From Caballeronia sordidicola (GTDB lineage Bacteria > Pseudomonadota > Gammaproteobacteria > Burkholderiales > Burkholderiaceae), in assembly GCF_000729995.1 (NCBI RefSeq), contig NZ_JNFG01000199.1, forward strand, positions 434,001 through 498,000: DNA of 64,000 bases, in the 5' to 3' direction. The notes beneath the pieces are model-generated. The model searched no databases. It worked only from the letters and a program-made list of their open reading frames with translations, and was not told the DNA's origin. The translations under genes and the position numbers were made by a program. Shown here one piece after another: positions 25,639 to 35,436 of the stretch. The first letter of the stretch is position 1, and every line of letters starts with the position of its first letter.

Positions 25639-28167
25639 ATGTCTCGGCCCTATAGACGAAACGCTCGCATCTCGAAGCGCAATACGCCGCGGCTGGCCGC
25701 CATTTCGGTGGCTCTCGGAAGTTTGTATAGCGCCGGAGCATGGGCGCAATCAGCCACAACGGGCAACGACGTCGCGAAGGTTCAGGACGTCGTGGTCACC
25801 ACCGGCTCGCGTGGCGACACAAAAACCGTCGCCGATAGTCTCGCCCCCATCACGGTCGTGACCGACGCGGAGTTGGCCAAGACGGGCAAGCAGAATTTGC
25901 GTGACGCACTCGCGTCGCTCGATCCTACTTATGCAAACGTGCCTGGTTTTAAGGGCCAACAGGGCATTGGCGTGAACACCGCCAGTCTGCGCGGGTTGAG
26001 CGGCAATGAAGTCCTGGTGCTGGTGAACGGCAAACGGCGGCATTCGTCGGCGGTGACCATCGCGGGCATCGGCGGAACGGGAACCGACCTCGACCTGATA
26101 CCGGTCAGCGCAATCGACCATATCGAAATCCTTAAAGATGGCGCCGCCGCGCAGTACGGATCGGACGCCATTGCGGGCGTGATCAACATCATTCTGAAAT
26201 CCGATCCGAGCGGCGGCAGCCTTAGCACGTCTTATGGACAAAACGCCAATGCGAACGTGGGGGGTCTCGGGCAGAACGGGAAAACCGGGGATTTTTCGCT
26301 AAATCAGGGGATTGCACTTCCGCACGGCGGCTCATTGAATCTAAGCGCCGCGGTGATCACCCAGAAGGACACGAATGTGGCCGGGCCGGTCCCAAACAAT
26401 ACGAACATCTATCCCTTGCTGCCTAACGGATCTCCCGATCCGCGCGAGACAACCAATTCGCGCTATCGGCAGATCATGGGACAACCGAACACGCAGACGC
26501 AAAATTTCGCTTATAACTTTAATCTTCCGATAAACGACTCCATTCAGGTTTATTCGAATGCGACATACAGTCACCGGTTTTCCCAAGGTTTCGGTACCTA
26601 TCGGTCAGCCAGCTCGTCGCAGAACAACCTCGCGTTTTATCCCGAAGGCTTCCTGCCGCAATTCGCGGTACAGGACAACGACTATCAGGTAGTCGCGGGG
26701 GTCAAGGGAACCAACCTGCTGGGATGGGACTGGGACCTGAGCACATCGTATGGCCGCGACGACGCGAGAGTCGAGGACAACAACGCGCTAAGCCCGTCGT
26801 TCGGAACAGCGAGCGCCACCAACTTTTATCTGGGCAGCCTGATCGCGAGCGAATGGACGACCAACCTCGATTTGACCCGCAAGGTGAACACCGGGCTCTT
26901 CGACAAGCCTTTGCAAGTGTCCTTCGGCTTCGAGCATCGATACGATGAGTTCCAACAGACCGTTGGCGACTATCAGTCGTACGCACAAGGCGGCTATGTG
27001 CCTACGACCGGCGCGTTCGCTGGCCAGCCTATCTCTCCGGGTTCCGCCGGCATGGGCGGCTTCTCGCCGTCCGCCGCCGGGTCCTACGGACGCACCAATG
27101 ACGCGGCTTATATCGACCTGGCACAAGCATTGACTAACAAGTGGACCGTCGACCTTGCGGGGCGCTTTGAGCACTATGACCAGGGTGTTGGTAATGTAGC
27201 GAGCGGCAAGCTCTCTACTCGTTATGAATTCTCGCCGGCTATTGCAGTTCGCGGCACAGTCAGCAACGGCTTTTCTGCCCCCTCGTTGCAAGACTCGTAC
27301 TTCACGAACATTAGCTCCAGCTACAACCGCAACGTCTTCACCGGCGCGTGGATCCAGCAGATCAGCAAGCTCGTCCCCGCTTCGAACCCCGCAGCACAAG
27401 CATTGGGCGCCACGGCGTTGAAACCGGAAAAATCAACCAGCTTCAGCGTAGGCTTCGTGCTCAAGCCGATAGAGCGGCTCAATGTCTCCATTGATGCATA
27501 CCAGATCGTGATCGACAACCGCATTGTCCAGTCGACGGCATTGCAAGGTAGCGCGGTTCAGGCACTGCTCACGGCCGCCGGACAGAGTGCGAACCAGACG
27601 GTTTCGTACTTTGCGAATGCAGGCACGACCGTGACGCAAGGCGTCGACGTCATAGCCGATTACTTCACGCCGCTGGGTAAATACGGCGATGTGAAGTGGA
27701 CCTTCATGAGCACGCAGCAGAACCAGCAAATCCGGAGTCTGAACAATCCCGCCGTATTGACCGCGAACGGTATTCAGCTGATTGGACGCGATGCTCAGGG
27801 GCGCCTGACAGTGGCGAATCCGAAGAACGTCACATCGCTGTCCGCAGACTGGACCTACGGCAAGTTTGGTGTCTTTGTGAAAGAGACACGCTATTCGAGC
27901 GTGATTGGGCTCAATGCTATTGCCGCCAATCGCGACGAATATGTGCCGGCGGCCTTCATTACCGATCTGAACCTGAGCTACTGGCTCACCAAGAAATCCA
28001 GGCTGTCGATTGGCGCGAACAACCTGTTCAACAAGAAGCCGCCCAATCTCCCCGCCGCGGCCATCCAGTATTTTGGTTTCCCGGTTTCCACGCCTAATCC
28101 AAGCTGGTTTTCGCCTTACGGCGTGAACGGCGGCTTCTATTACGCCCGCCTCGACGTTGTCTGGTGA
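25639..28167 (+). CDS. TonB-dependent outer-membrane receptor
   Basis: The 842-residue protein has a signal peptide ending SAGAWAQ and a TonB-box-like DVVVTTGSRG near residue 50. The plug domain runs LRDALASLDPTYANVPGF, LRGLSGNEVLVLVNGKRRHS, IDHIEILKDGAAAQYGSDAI. The 22-strand barrel ends in the aromatic terminus YYARLDVVW. It should import a compound too large or scarce for porins, powered by TonB. Siderophore use is common in the family, but its place behind a sulfur box, before an SfnG-like oxygenase and near a dedicated TonB-ExbBD set, argues for an organosulfur ligand. Confidence 0.9.
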   Translation: MSRPYRRNARISKRNTPRLAAISVALGSLYSAGAWAQSATTGNDVAKVQDVVVTTGSRGDTKTVADSLAPITVVTDAELAKTGKQNLRDALASLDPTYANVPGFKGQQGIGVNTASLRGLSGNEVLVLVNGKRRHSSAVTIAGIGGTGTDLDLIPVSAIDHIEILKDGAAAQYGSDAIAGVINIILKSDPSGGSLSTSYGQNANANVGGLGQNGKTGDFSLNQGIALPHGGSLNLSAAVITQKDTNVAGPVPNNTNIYPLLPNGSPDPRETTNSRYRQIMGQPNTQTQNFAYNFNLPINDSIQVYSNATYSHRFSQGFGTYRSASSSQNNLAFYPEGFLPQFAVQDNDYQVVAGVKGTNLLGWDWDLSTSYGRDDARVEDNNALSPSFGTASATNFYLGSLIASEWTTNLDLTRKVNTGLFDKPLQVSFGFEHRYDEFQQTVGDYQSYAQGGYVPTTGAFAGQPISPGSAGMGGFSPSAAGSYGRTNDAAYIDLAQALTNKWTVDLAGRFEHYDQGVGNVASGKLSTRYEFSPAIAVRGTVSNGFSAPSLQDSYFTNISSSYNRNVFTGAWIQQISKLVPASNPAAQALGATALKPEKSTSFSVGFVLKPIERLNVSIDAYQIVIDNRIVQSTALQGSAVQALLTAAGQSANQTVSYFANAGTTVTQGVDVIADYFTPLGKYGDVKWTFMSTQQNQQIRSLNNPAVLTANGIQLIGRDAQGRLTVANPKNVTSLSADWTYGKFGVFVKETRYSSVIGLNAIAANRDEYVPAAFITDLNLSYWLTKKSRLSIGANNLFNKKPPNLPAAAIQYFGFPVSTPNPSWFSPYGVNGGFYYARLDVVW

Positions 28168-28231
28168 TCTGGCCCGAGCCCGCTTGCAGACTGCTTGATT
28201 CAGCTAGACGCGGCCCGACGACTAAGGAGTT

Positions 28232-29362
28232 TTGATGACATACGAAACGGTTTCTCCGGCTGACATCCCCGGCAGTCCGCTTGCCAATGCGCTCAAGCAG
28301 CCCCTGATGTTGGGGGTCTTCCTGAACTTGCAGGACATCCGGCTGTCGACGCTGCCGACAAGCTCGACCTGGACCTTCGACTACAACGCGGAGGTGGTGC
28401 GCAAGGCCGACGAGCTTGGTTTCGAACTCGCGTTCAGCCGCACGCAATGGCTGCCAAAAGGCGGCTATGACGGCGAAGCTTCGCTCGATGCATTCGTTGC
28501 GCTCGGCGCCATGGCCGCGATCACCAAGAACATCCTGCTGATCTCGACCATCCATGTTTTGTACGGCCCGATCCATCCGCTGCATCTGGCGAAGTACGGC
28601 GCCACGCTCGATCACATTTCCAAGGGCCGGTGGGGCATCAACATTGTCACCGGCCACCGCGCCGTCGAGCACGAGATGTTCGGCTGGGATCGCATTGAAC
28701 ACGACACCCGCTATGAGCTCGCCAGCGAACTGTTCGATGTCGTCCAGCGGCTGTGGACCGATACCGAGAACTTCTCGTTCGAGGGCAAGTCGCCCTGGAA
28801 AGTACACAACGGCTACATCACGCCGAAACCGCAGTTCGGACGTCCGGTGCTGGTGAACGCGACCGGCTCCGAAGCGGGCATCGCGTTCGCCGCGAAGTAT
28901 TCGGACATCGTGTTTATCACGAGCCCAGGCGGTGCGCATATCGACAGCGCGCTGGAGACGCTGCCCGCGCATATCGCCAACATCAAGGCGCAAGCCGCAC
29001 GCGTGGGCCGCACTGTGCGCACCGTGATCAATCCTGTCATTGTGAGCCGCGACACCGAGCGCGAAACGAACGAGTATGCCGATGCGATTTCCCGCAACGC
29101 CATCAAGGGAGCATTCGGCGGTTACGACAGCGACGCGCACGCATGGCGTGGCCGCGGGGATGCTTCGCACAAGCAAGGACTAGGCCTTGGCGGCAACATC
29201 GAGATCATTGGCACGCCAGAGCAAGTGGTCGACCAACTCGTCGCGCTGAAGAAGACGGGAATCGACGGCGTGCAGCTTGGCTTCTACGATTTCCTTCCCG
29301 AACTCGGCTACTTCGGTGAACGCATCCTGCCACTGCTCAAGCAAGCCGGACTGCGGCTCTGA
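28232..29362 (+). CDS. SfnG-like FMNH2-dependent monooxygenase, copy 1
   Basis: The 376-residue luciferase-like oxygenase has WTFDYNAEVVRKADELGFEL, AFSRTQWLPKGGYDGE, LDHISKGRWGINIVTGHRAV and the closing IIGTPEQVVDQLVALKKTGI. It resembles dimethylsulfone monooxygenase SfnG and related enzymes, which oxidise sulfones to sulfinates with FMNH2. The gene starts 64 bases after the receptor and is followed by an aldo/keto reductase. Residues 45-286 differ from copy 2 (47583) at only two positions, while both ends differ more. TAAGGAG precedes the start. Confidence 0.87.
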   Translation: MMTYETVSPADIPGSPLANALKQPLMLGVFLNLQDIRLSTLPTSSTWTFDYNAEVVRKADELGFELAFSRTQWLPKGGYDGEASLDAFVALGAMAAITKNILLISTIHVLYGPIHPLHLAKYGATLDHISKGRWGINIVTGHRAVEHEMFGWDRIEHDTRYELASELFDVVQRLWTDTENFSFEGKSPWKVHNGYITPKPQFGRPVLVNATGSEAGIAFAAKYSDIVFITSPGGAHIDSALETLPAHIANIKAQAARVGRTVRTVINPVIVSRDTERETNEYADAISRNAIKGAFGGYDSDAHAWRGRGDASHKQGLGLGGNIEIIGTPEQVVDQLVALKKTGIDGVQLGFYDFLPELGYFGERILPLLKQAGLRL

Positions 29363-29413
29363 TCCGAATTTTACTTTAAGCCTTCCCATTCACTTCCACC
29401 AGAGAGAGTACCC

Positions 29414-30436
29414 ATGACAACGTATCGCAACCTCGGCCTTAGCGGCATCAAGGTGTCTCCGCTGGCCCTCGGCACCATGATGTTCGGTGCCCAGACTGAC
29501 GAGCCGACCGCGCGCCGCATCACCGAAAAGGCCTTCGAACAAGGCGTCAATTTCATTGATACCGCCGACGGATACGCGGGCGGCGCCTCCGAGCAAGTCG
29601 TTGGACGGCTGATTGCGGAACGCCGCTACAGCTGGGTGCTGGCCACCAAGATCGCCAGTCCGCGCGGTGACGGCCCGAACGATCGCGGCGCCTCGCGCAA
29701 GTACATCATAGAAGCGGTGGATCGCAGTCTGAAGCGCCTCGGTGGCGGCTATATCGACTTGCTGTATCTGCATCGCGAAGATCATGACACGCCCGTTGCG
29801 GAAACCGTCCGCGCACTTGACGACCTGATTCGCGCGGGCAAGATCCGTCACTACGGCCTGTCGAATCATCGGGCGTGGAAGCTGGCCGAATTCAGCCGCA
29901 CCGCCGATGCGCTCGGTGTCGACCGGCCCATTGCTTCGCAACCGCTCTATAACCTGGCGAATCGGCAAGTTGAGCTTGAGCATCTCGAAGCGGCTGATTA
30001 CTACGGGCTCGGCGTGGTGCCTTACAGCCCGCTTGCGCGCGGCGTGCTCACGGCGAAATACCAGCCCGACCAGGCACCCGAAGCCGGCACGCGCGCCGGT
30101 CGGCAGGACAAGCGCCTGCAACAGACCGAATGGCGTCCGGAATCATTAACGCTGGCGCAGCAGGTCAAGCGTCATGCCGAAGAGCGCGGCATTACACCGG
30201 GGCAATTCGCGCTCGCGTGGGTGCTGAATAACAAGCTGATCACGGCAGCCATCACCGGGCCGCGCACCGAGGCGCAATGGGACGATTATCTGCCCGCGCT
30301 CGAGTATCGCTTTACTGCGGAGGACGAAGCGTTCGTGGATTCCCTGGTCACGCCAGGCCACGCATCCACACCGGGCTTCAACGATCCGGGCCACCCGTTC
30401 TTTGGCCGTCAGCCGAGGACCACCGGCAACAAGTGA
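29414..30436 (+). CDS. Aldo/keto reductase
   Basis: The 340-residue TIM-barrel enzyme has the complete catalytic tetrad: Asp49 and Tyr54 (FIDTADGY), Lys79 (LATKIASP) and His120 (LLYLHRED). It reduces an aldehyde or ketone with NADPH. It sits between the SfnG-like oxygenase and the DszB-like desulfinase, so it could reduce the carbonyl product left when an alkyl sulfone or sulfonate is oxidised. AGAGAG precedes the start. Substrate is unknown. Confidence 0.9.
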   Translation: MTTYRNLGLSGIKVSPLALGTMMFGAQTDEPTARRITEKAFEQGVNFIDTADGYAGGASEQVVGRLIAERRYSWVLATKIASPRGDGPNDRGASRKYIIEAVDRSLKRLGGGYIDLLYLHREDHDTPVAETVRALDDLIRAGKIRHYGLSNHRAWKLAEFSRTADALGVDRPIASQPLYNLANRQVELEHLEAADYYGLGVVPYSPLARGVLTAKYQPDQAPEAGTRAGRQDKRLQQTEWRPESLTLAQQVKRHAEERGITPGQFALAWVLNNKLITAAITGPRTEAQWDDYLPALEYRFTAEDEAFVDSLVTPGHASTPGFNDPGHPFFGRQPRTTGNK

Positions 30437-30501
30437 AGCAACAAGCGAAGCCTCAATCCGATGACTTCGGATATCAGCATACGCCTCATATATTTACGAC
30501 G

Positions 30502-30539
30502 AATGCTTCGTATGCGCAGTCATCGTGACTCTCTAAGAT
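30502..30539 (+). promoter_or_regulatory. Sulfur-regulon promoter box (copy F, variant)
   Basis: AATGCTTCGTATGCGC (30502-30517) is followed by TAAGAT 20 bases after the core. It lies about 80 bases upstream of the DszB-like gene. Confidence 0.5.
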
Positions 30540-30619
30540 CAAGAGCTGGTTTGCAACGCCCCGGCCACGGGGCGAAGCGTTGCCCTCTTCGCTCCAACCC
30601 CACTTTTCCTGGACGCGCC

Positions 30620-31711
30620 ATGACCCAATCGACCGAGAATCCGCCCGTCAAACGTCTTTGGTACACGCGTTGCCCTGCGCCCACTCCGTTCGGCATCGCC
30701 ATCCAGCAAGGTTGGCTGCAGGACGAGTTTCGCAACGACGGCATCGACATCCAGGCGTTGCAGGATTCCAGCGACCCTGTGATCCGGCAATCGCACTTTA
30801 CGCACTCGCAAGCGCATTCGTTTCGCCAGGGCGGCAACATCCCCGCGCTGTGGGCGCGCGCGCAAGGTGCTGACACGCGCGTGATCGGGCTCTCGTGGGT
30901 CGATGAGTTTCAAGGGCTGGTCGCGCTCCCGTCAAGCGGTATTGAAGAGCCGGCCGACCTGCGCGGACGACGCTTCGGCCTGCCTCGCAATACCCGCGCG
31001 AAGGTGGTCGACTTTCATCGCGCGACCGCATTGCGCGGCTTTGTCACGCTGCTCGGCGCGGTGGGCCTCACGCTGGACGACGTGCAACTTGTCGATCTTC
31101 CGACCGCTCCACGTGGCCTCGCCGATGAACCCGCCGTGCTCGATAGCGGCGCAGCACGGTTGCTCGCAACCGAACGCGGCCAGGAATTCAGCTTCGAAGC
31201 GCTGGCCCTCGCGCGTGATGAAGTCGATGTGGTGTTCGTGAAGGGCGCGAGTGGACTCGAAGCCGCGAACCTTATTGGCGCCCGCGCGATTGTCGATCTC
31301 AGCAACCAGCCGGACCGGTTCGCCCATGCCAACAACGGCACACCGCGGCCGTTGACGGTCGATGCCAAGCTATTGCGCGAGCGCCCCGATCTGGTCGCGC
31401 GCGTGCTGTCGCGGGCGATTCAAGCGGGCGAATGGGCGAGCGCACATCCCCAGGAGGCGACCGCCTATGTAGCGCGCGAGACCCGCTCTGCCGAGCATTG
31501 GGCGAGGCATGCCTACGGTTCGCAACTGGCCACACAACTGCAGATTGGCCTCGACCGGAACGCGATCGCGGCATTCGATCACTTCAAGCAGTTTCTCTTC
31601 AAGCACGAATTCATTTCGCAAGACTTCGACATAGCAAGCTGGATCGACCCGGTGCCCCTCGCCGCGGCCCGCGCGCTGCTGGCCGAGCGACACCTCGCGG
31701 TACCGGCGTAA
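30620..31711 (+). CDS. DszB-like sulfinate desulfinase, copy 1
   Basis: I start at the ATG at 30620 (MTQSTENPPVKRLWYTRCPA); the longer open frame from 30461 has no support. At 363 residues it matches DszB (365) in size. It keeps what I align as the DszB active-site triad: Cys18 in TRCPAP, His59 in SHFTHSQ and Arg69 in FRQGGNIP, with His to Arg ten residues apart as in DszB. The fold is that of periplasmic binding proteins, so automated annotation would call it a sulfonate-binding protein, but there is no signal peptide. DszB cleaves an aryl sulfinate to sulfite. Substrate here is unknown. Confidence 0.82.
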   Translation: MTQSTENPPVKRLWYTRCPAPTPFGIAIQQGWLQDEFRNDGIDIQALQDSSDPVIRQSHFTHSQAHSFRQGGNIPALWARAQGADTRVIGLSWVDEFQGLVALPSSGIEEPADLRGRRFGLPRNTRAKVVDFHRATALRGFVTLLGAVGLTLDDVQLVDLPTAPRGLADEPAVLDSGAARLLATERGQEFSFEALALARDEVDVVFVKGASGLEAANLIGARAIVDLSNQPDRFAHANNGTPRPLTVDAKLLRERPDLVARVLSRAIQAGEWASAHPQEATAYVARETRSAEHWARHAYGSQLATQLQIGLDRNAIAAFDHFKQFLFKHEFISQDFDIASWIDPVPLAAARALLAERHLAVPA

Positions 31712-31747
31712 ATGCATCGCCCAACATTCACGCACAGGATTTCATCG

Positions 31748-33361
31748 ATGAGATTTGCGTTGCCGCCGTGGCGGTTCGTAGTTGCCTGCATGGTTGCCAG
31801 CACTGCCCTGCTAATTGAAGGTTCGGCCATTGGCGCAAGCACGGCCGACGTAGCCCAGCCGATACAGGGAGGCACGCTCAACTTCGTGGTCGACCCCGAG
31901 CCGCCTACCCTCGTCGACCTGACCAACACGGCCGTCCCTACCCTCAAGGTCAGCACGAAGGTCACCGAAGGGCTGTTGACCTATGACTTCGCCCTGCATC
32001 CCGGGCCGCAGCTTGCAACGTCCTGGTCGGTCAGTGCGGACGGCCTGCAATACACGTTCAACCTGCGTCACGGAGTGAAGTGGCACGACGGACAGGACTT
32101 CACGTCAGCGGACGTTGCTTACTCTATCGAACTGCTCAAGCGTGTGCATCCGCGCGGCAAAAGCACCTTCGCCGACGTCACGCAGATCAGGACACCCGAT
32201 GCGTTCACGGCCGTGCTCGTGCTGTCCAAGCCTTCTCCCTTCCTCATCAAGGCGTTTTCGGCTAGCGAATCGCCGATCGTGCCCAAACATATCTATGAGG
32301 GAACGGACCCGTTCTCAAACCAGAACAACAACGCGCCCATTGGTACGGGGCCGTTCAAGTTCGTGAAATGGGTGCGCGGTAGTTACATCGAATACGATCG
32401 CAATCCGGACTACTGGGACAAGCCGAAGCCTTACCTCGACAAAATAATCGTCAAGCTGATTCCGGACGCGCCGGCACGTTCCATTGCGTTCGAGACGGGC
32501 TCCGTCGACCTGGGCGGCAATACCCCGGTACCGCTTTCCGACATCGCCCGGCTCAAGCAGGATCCAAAGCTCGGTATTGAAACGCGAGGCTATGAGTTCG
32601 AAGCGGGCGTCGTGCGCGTTGAGTTCAACCTGGGCAATCAGTACCTGAAAGTGCCAGCCGTACGCCAGGCGATCGCGCGGGCGATCGACCGCAATGTGAT
32701 CCAGAAGACGATCTACTACGGTTACGCGAGTGTGCTCAGCAGTCCGATCATTCCCGAAAGCCCTTACCATGACCAGACACCTACGCCCTACCCCTTCGAC
32801 GTGGCCAAGGCCAACGCGCTGCTCGATGCGGCGGGCCTGCCCCGTAACAGCGACGGTGTGCGCTTCACCGTCATTGTCGATCCGCTGCCGATCAGCGATA
32901 TTCCGCAACGCACGGCCGCTTACCTGCGCTCCGCGCTCGCGAAGATCGGCATCGCGGTGACGATTCGAAACCAGGACCTGCCGTCCTACCTCAGGCGCGT
33001 CTATTCGGACCACGACTTCGATATCGCGGTCAACGGCATGAGCAACCTCTTCGATCCGACTGTCGGTGTGCAACGTCTTTACTGGTCGCAGAGCATCCGC
33101 AAGGGTGTGCCGTTCACGAATGCGTCCGGCTACAGTAATCCAGAGGTCGACCGCTTGCTCGAGCAAGCTGCGGTCGAGCCCGACGATGCTAAACGTAAGC
33201 AACTGTTCGGGCAGTTCCAGCAGATCGTCCAGCGTGATCTACCCGACGTCAACGTGGTCGAGCAACAGCAAGTGACCATCTACAACAAGCGGGTGCATAA
33301 CCACACCACGTCGCCGGACGGCCTCGATTCGAATTTTTCCGACGTGTACCTGAGTCCCTGA
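31748..33361 (+). CDS. ABC substrate-binding protein, Family 5
   Basis: I start at 31748, where a Sec signal peptide begins (FVVACMVASTALLIEGSAIGA); an in-frame ATG at 31712 follows the previous stop directly. The 537-residue protein has KVTEGLLTYDFALHPGPQLA, VKWHDGQDFTSADVAYSIEL, RNPDYWDKPKPYLDKIIVKL and FDPTVGVQRLYWSQS. It is followed by its permeases and ATPase, the only complete Dpp-type set in the window, making this the core binding protein of the transporter. Its position after a desulfinase gene suggests an organosulfur ligand. Confidence 0.88.
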   Translation: MRFALPPWRFVVACMVASTALLIEGSAIGASTADVAQPIQGGTLNFVVDPEPPTLVDLTNTAVPTLKVSTKVTEGLLTYDFALHPGPQLATSWSVSADGLQYTFNLRHGVKWHDGQDFTSADVAYSIELLKRVHPRGKSTFADVTQIRTPDAFTAVLVLSKPSPFLIKAFSASESPIVPKHIYEGTDPFSNQNNNAPIGTGPFKFVKWVRGSYIEYDRNPDYWDKPKPYLDKIIVKLIPDAPARSIAFETGSVDLGGNTPVPLSDIARLKQDPKLGIETRGYEFEAGVVRVEFNLGNQYLKVPAVRQAIARAIDRNVIQKTIYYGYASVLSSPIIPESPYHDQTPTPYPFDVAKANALLDAAGLPRNSDGVRFTVIVDPLPISDIPQRTAAYLRSALAKIGIAVTIRNQDLPSYLRRVYSDHDFDIAVNGMSNLFDPTVGVQRLYWSQSIRKGVPFTNASGYSNPEVDRLLEQAAVEPDDAKRKQLFGQFQQIVQRDLPDVNVVEQQQVTIYNKRVHNHTTSPDGLDSNFSDVYLSP

Positions 33362-33388
33362 ACCGATGGAACCGATGGAACCTAGCGC

Positions 33389-34381
33389 ATGACTTCCTCT
33401 AACTTGAAACGGGTGGCGCTGCGCCTGCACCGCACTGGAGCGCAAGCCATACCGACGATCATCGCCGTTGTGGTGCTCAATTTCGCGCTCCTGCAACTGG
33501 TGCCCGGCGACGCCGCTGACGTGCTCGCGGGGGAATCGGGCTCCGCCACCGCCGAGACCATGGCGATGATGCGCCACCACTTCGGCCTCGACCTGACCCT
33601 GTGGCAACAGCTTCTTGCGTACCTGAAGCACCTTTCGCACTTCAGCCTGGGATTTTCGCCGCGCTTCAACACGCCGGTCATGACGCTGATCATGGCCCGC
33701 CTGCCGAACACGCTCATCCTGATGGTGAGTGCGCTGGCGTTCGCGATCGTGGCCGGCATCATCATCGGCGTGGCGATGGCGAGCTGGGCCGGGAAGTGGC
33801 CCGATCGCGTGCTGTCGTTTTTTGCGCTGGTGCTTTATTCCATGCCCGGCTTCTGGCTCGCGCTCATGGCCATCGTGCTGTTCTCGGTGAAGCTCGGATG
33901 GCTGCCTAGCGGTGGCGACATGACGCTCGGTGTCAATCTCACTGGCTGGTCCTGGCTCTTGGACCGCGTCAGTCATGCGCTGCTGCCCGCACTCGCATTG
34001 GCGAGTTTTTTCGTCGCGATCTATGCGCGCCTCACGCGTGTCGCGATGCTCGAAGTTCAGCGGCAAGATTATGTACGCACCGCGCAGGCAAAGGGCCTGC
34101 ACCCGCTGTTCGTCACCGTGCGCCACGTGCTTCGCAACGCGTTGCTGCCGATCACCACGGTGGCCGGCATGCATCTTGGCAATCTGCTCGGCGGCGCTGC
34201 GGTGATCGAGACCGTCTTCAGTTGGCCCGGCCTCGGGCGCCTTGCGCTCGAAGCCGTACAGGGCCGCGACTACAACGTGCTGCTCGGCGTGTTGTTGCTG
34301 TCATCCATGCTCGTGATCGTGGCTAATGTGCTGGTGGATCTGCTGCACGCCTGGCTCGACCCGCGCATCGCGCTTCATTGA
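33389..34381 (+). CDS. ABC transporter permease, DppB family
   Basis: The 330-residue membrane protein has about six hydrophobic segments, the periplasmic loop LGLDLTLWQQLLAYLKH-like region of the family and the EAA loop VQRQDYVRTAQAKGLHPLFV. It forms half of the channel with the next gene. A short tandem repeat of ACCGATGGA occupies the 27-base gap before it. Confidence 0.9.
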   Translation: MTSSNLKRVALRLHRTGAQAIPTIIAVVVLNFALLQLVPGDAADVLAGESGSATAETMAMMRHHFGLDLTLWQQLLAYLKHLSHFSLGFSPRFNTPVMTLIMARLPNTLILMVSALAFAIVAGIIIGVAMASWAGKWPDRVLSFFALVLYSMPGFWLALMAIVLFSVKLGWLPSGGDMTLGVNLTGWSWLLDRVSHALLPALALASFFVAIYARLTRVAMLEVQRQDYVRTAQAKGLHPLFVTVRHVLRNALLPITTVAGMHLGNLLGGAAVIETVFSWPGLGRLALEAVQGRDYNVLLGVLLLSSMLVIVANVLVDLLHAWLDPRIALH

Positions 34382-34392
34382 AAAAGTCCCTC

Positions 34393-35436
34393 ATGTCATC
34401 CAATCATTCGCCTCTCGAACAAGCCGATGGCTCGCCGGTCCAGCCGGGCGGTAATCGGCTCTTGCGCGACACTGCTGTAGAACTTGAGCGCAGTGGTTGG
34501 CGCCGCCAGTTCATCTCTTTGTGGCTTGGACGCTTAGGGCGCTTTGGGCGCTTTGGACATGGACCGACTGACGCATCGTTAGACCAATCGGAAGCGCGCC
34601 GCTGGCCTGCACTCAGGGCGCTCGCGCGCAATCCCTCTGTTGTGAGCGGCGCCGCGCTGCTGCTTGCGCTGCTTCTCATCGCACTTTTCGCAGGCACCCT
34701 CTTTCCCGGAGATCCGCTCGACATCGTCGCGCAACCCCTGCTCGCCCCCGGGCAGGATCCGCAATACTGGCTCGGCACGGACTCGCTCGGCCGCGACGTA
34801 CTCGCGGAACTTGCCCATGGCAGCCGCGCGTCGCTCGCCATCGGCGTGACGGCCGCGCTGATCGGCGTGGTGATCGGCACGCTGGTCGGCGCGCTTGCGG
34901 GATACTTCGGTGGCTGGGTCGACGATGTCCTCATGCGCGTAACCGAACTGTTCCAGACCACGCCGTCGTTCCTGTTCGTCATCGTGATCGTGTCGATTGG
35001 ACATCCCTCGATGACCGTCATTTCGCTTGCGATCGGTGTCACCTCCTGGCCCACCATCACGCGCCTCGTGCGGGCAGAATTCCGCTCGCTGGTGCAGAGT
35101 GACTTTGTGATGGCCGCCCGCAGCCTGGGCTTCGGCCATGCCCGCATCATCTGGCGCGAGATACTGCCTAACGCGTTGCCTCCCATCATCGTGACGACTT
35201 CCGTGATGGTGGCCACGGCAATTCTTATGGAGTCCGCGCTGTCGTTCCTCGGCATGGGAGACCCGAATGTGGTGAGCTGGGGCAGCATGATTGGCGACGG
35301 TCGCGAAATGCTGCGCACCGCGTGGTACTTGACCGCGTTGCCGGGAGGCGCGCTCGTGCTTACCGTGCTCGCGCTGAACCTGCTCGGCGACGGCCTCAAC
35401 GACGCCCTCAACCCGCGTCTCGCCGAGCGTTCATGA
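34393..35436 (+). CDS. ABC transporter permease, DppC family
   Basis: The permease core starts near residue 70 (LARNPSVVSGAALLLALLLI) and includes WLGTDSLGRDVLAELAHGSR and the EAA loop FVMAARSLGFGHARIIWREI. The N-terminal cytoplasmic tail is longer than usual and contains a 9-base tandem repeat (34531-34557) coding for GRLGRFGRFG-like residues. The start may be the ATG at 34393 or a TTG at 34378 overlapping the previous stop. Its own stop overlaps the ATPase start by four bases. Confidence 0.88.
   Translation: MSSNHSPLEQADGSPVQPGGNRLLRDTAVELERSGWRRQFISLWLGRLGRFGRFGHGPTDASLDQSEARRWPALRALARNPSVVSGAALLLALLLIALFAGTLFPGDPLDIVAQPLLAPGQDPQYWLGTDSLGRDVLAELAHGSRASLAIGVTAALIGVVIGTLVGALAGYFGGWVDDVLMRVTELFQTTPSFLFVIVIVSIGHPSMTVISLAIGVTSWPTITRLVRAEFRSLVQSDFVMAARSLGFGHARIIWREILPNALPPIIVTTSVMVATAILMESALSFLGMGDPNVVSWGSMIGDGREMLRTAWYLTALPGGALVLTVLALNLLGDGLNDALNPRLAERS

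Noticed and set aside
32315..33202. A 295-residue minus-strand frame opposite the Family 5 binding protein
   Set aside because: Shadow of a conserved gene, no recognisable domain.
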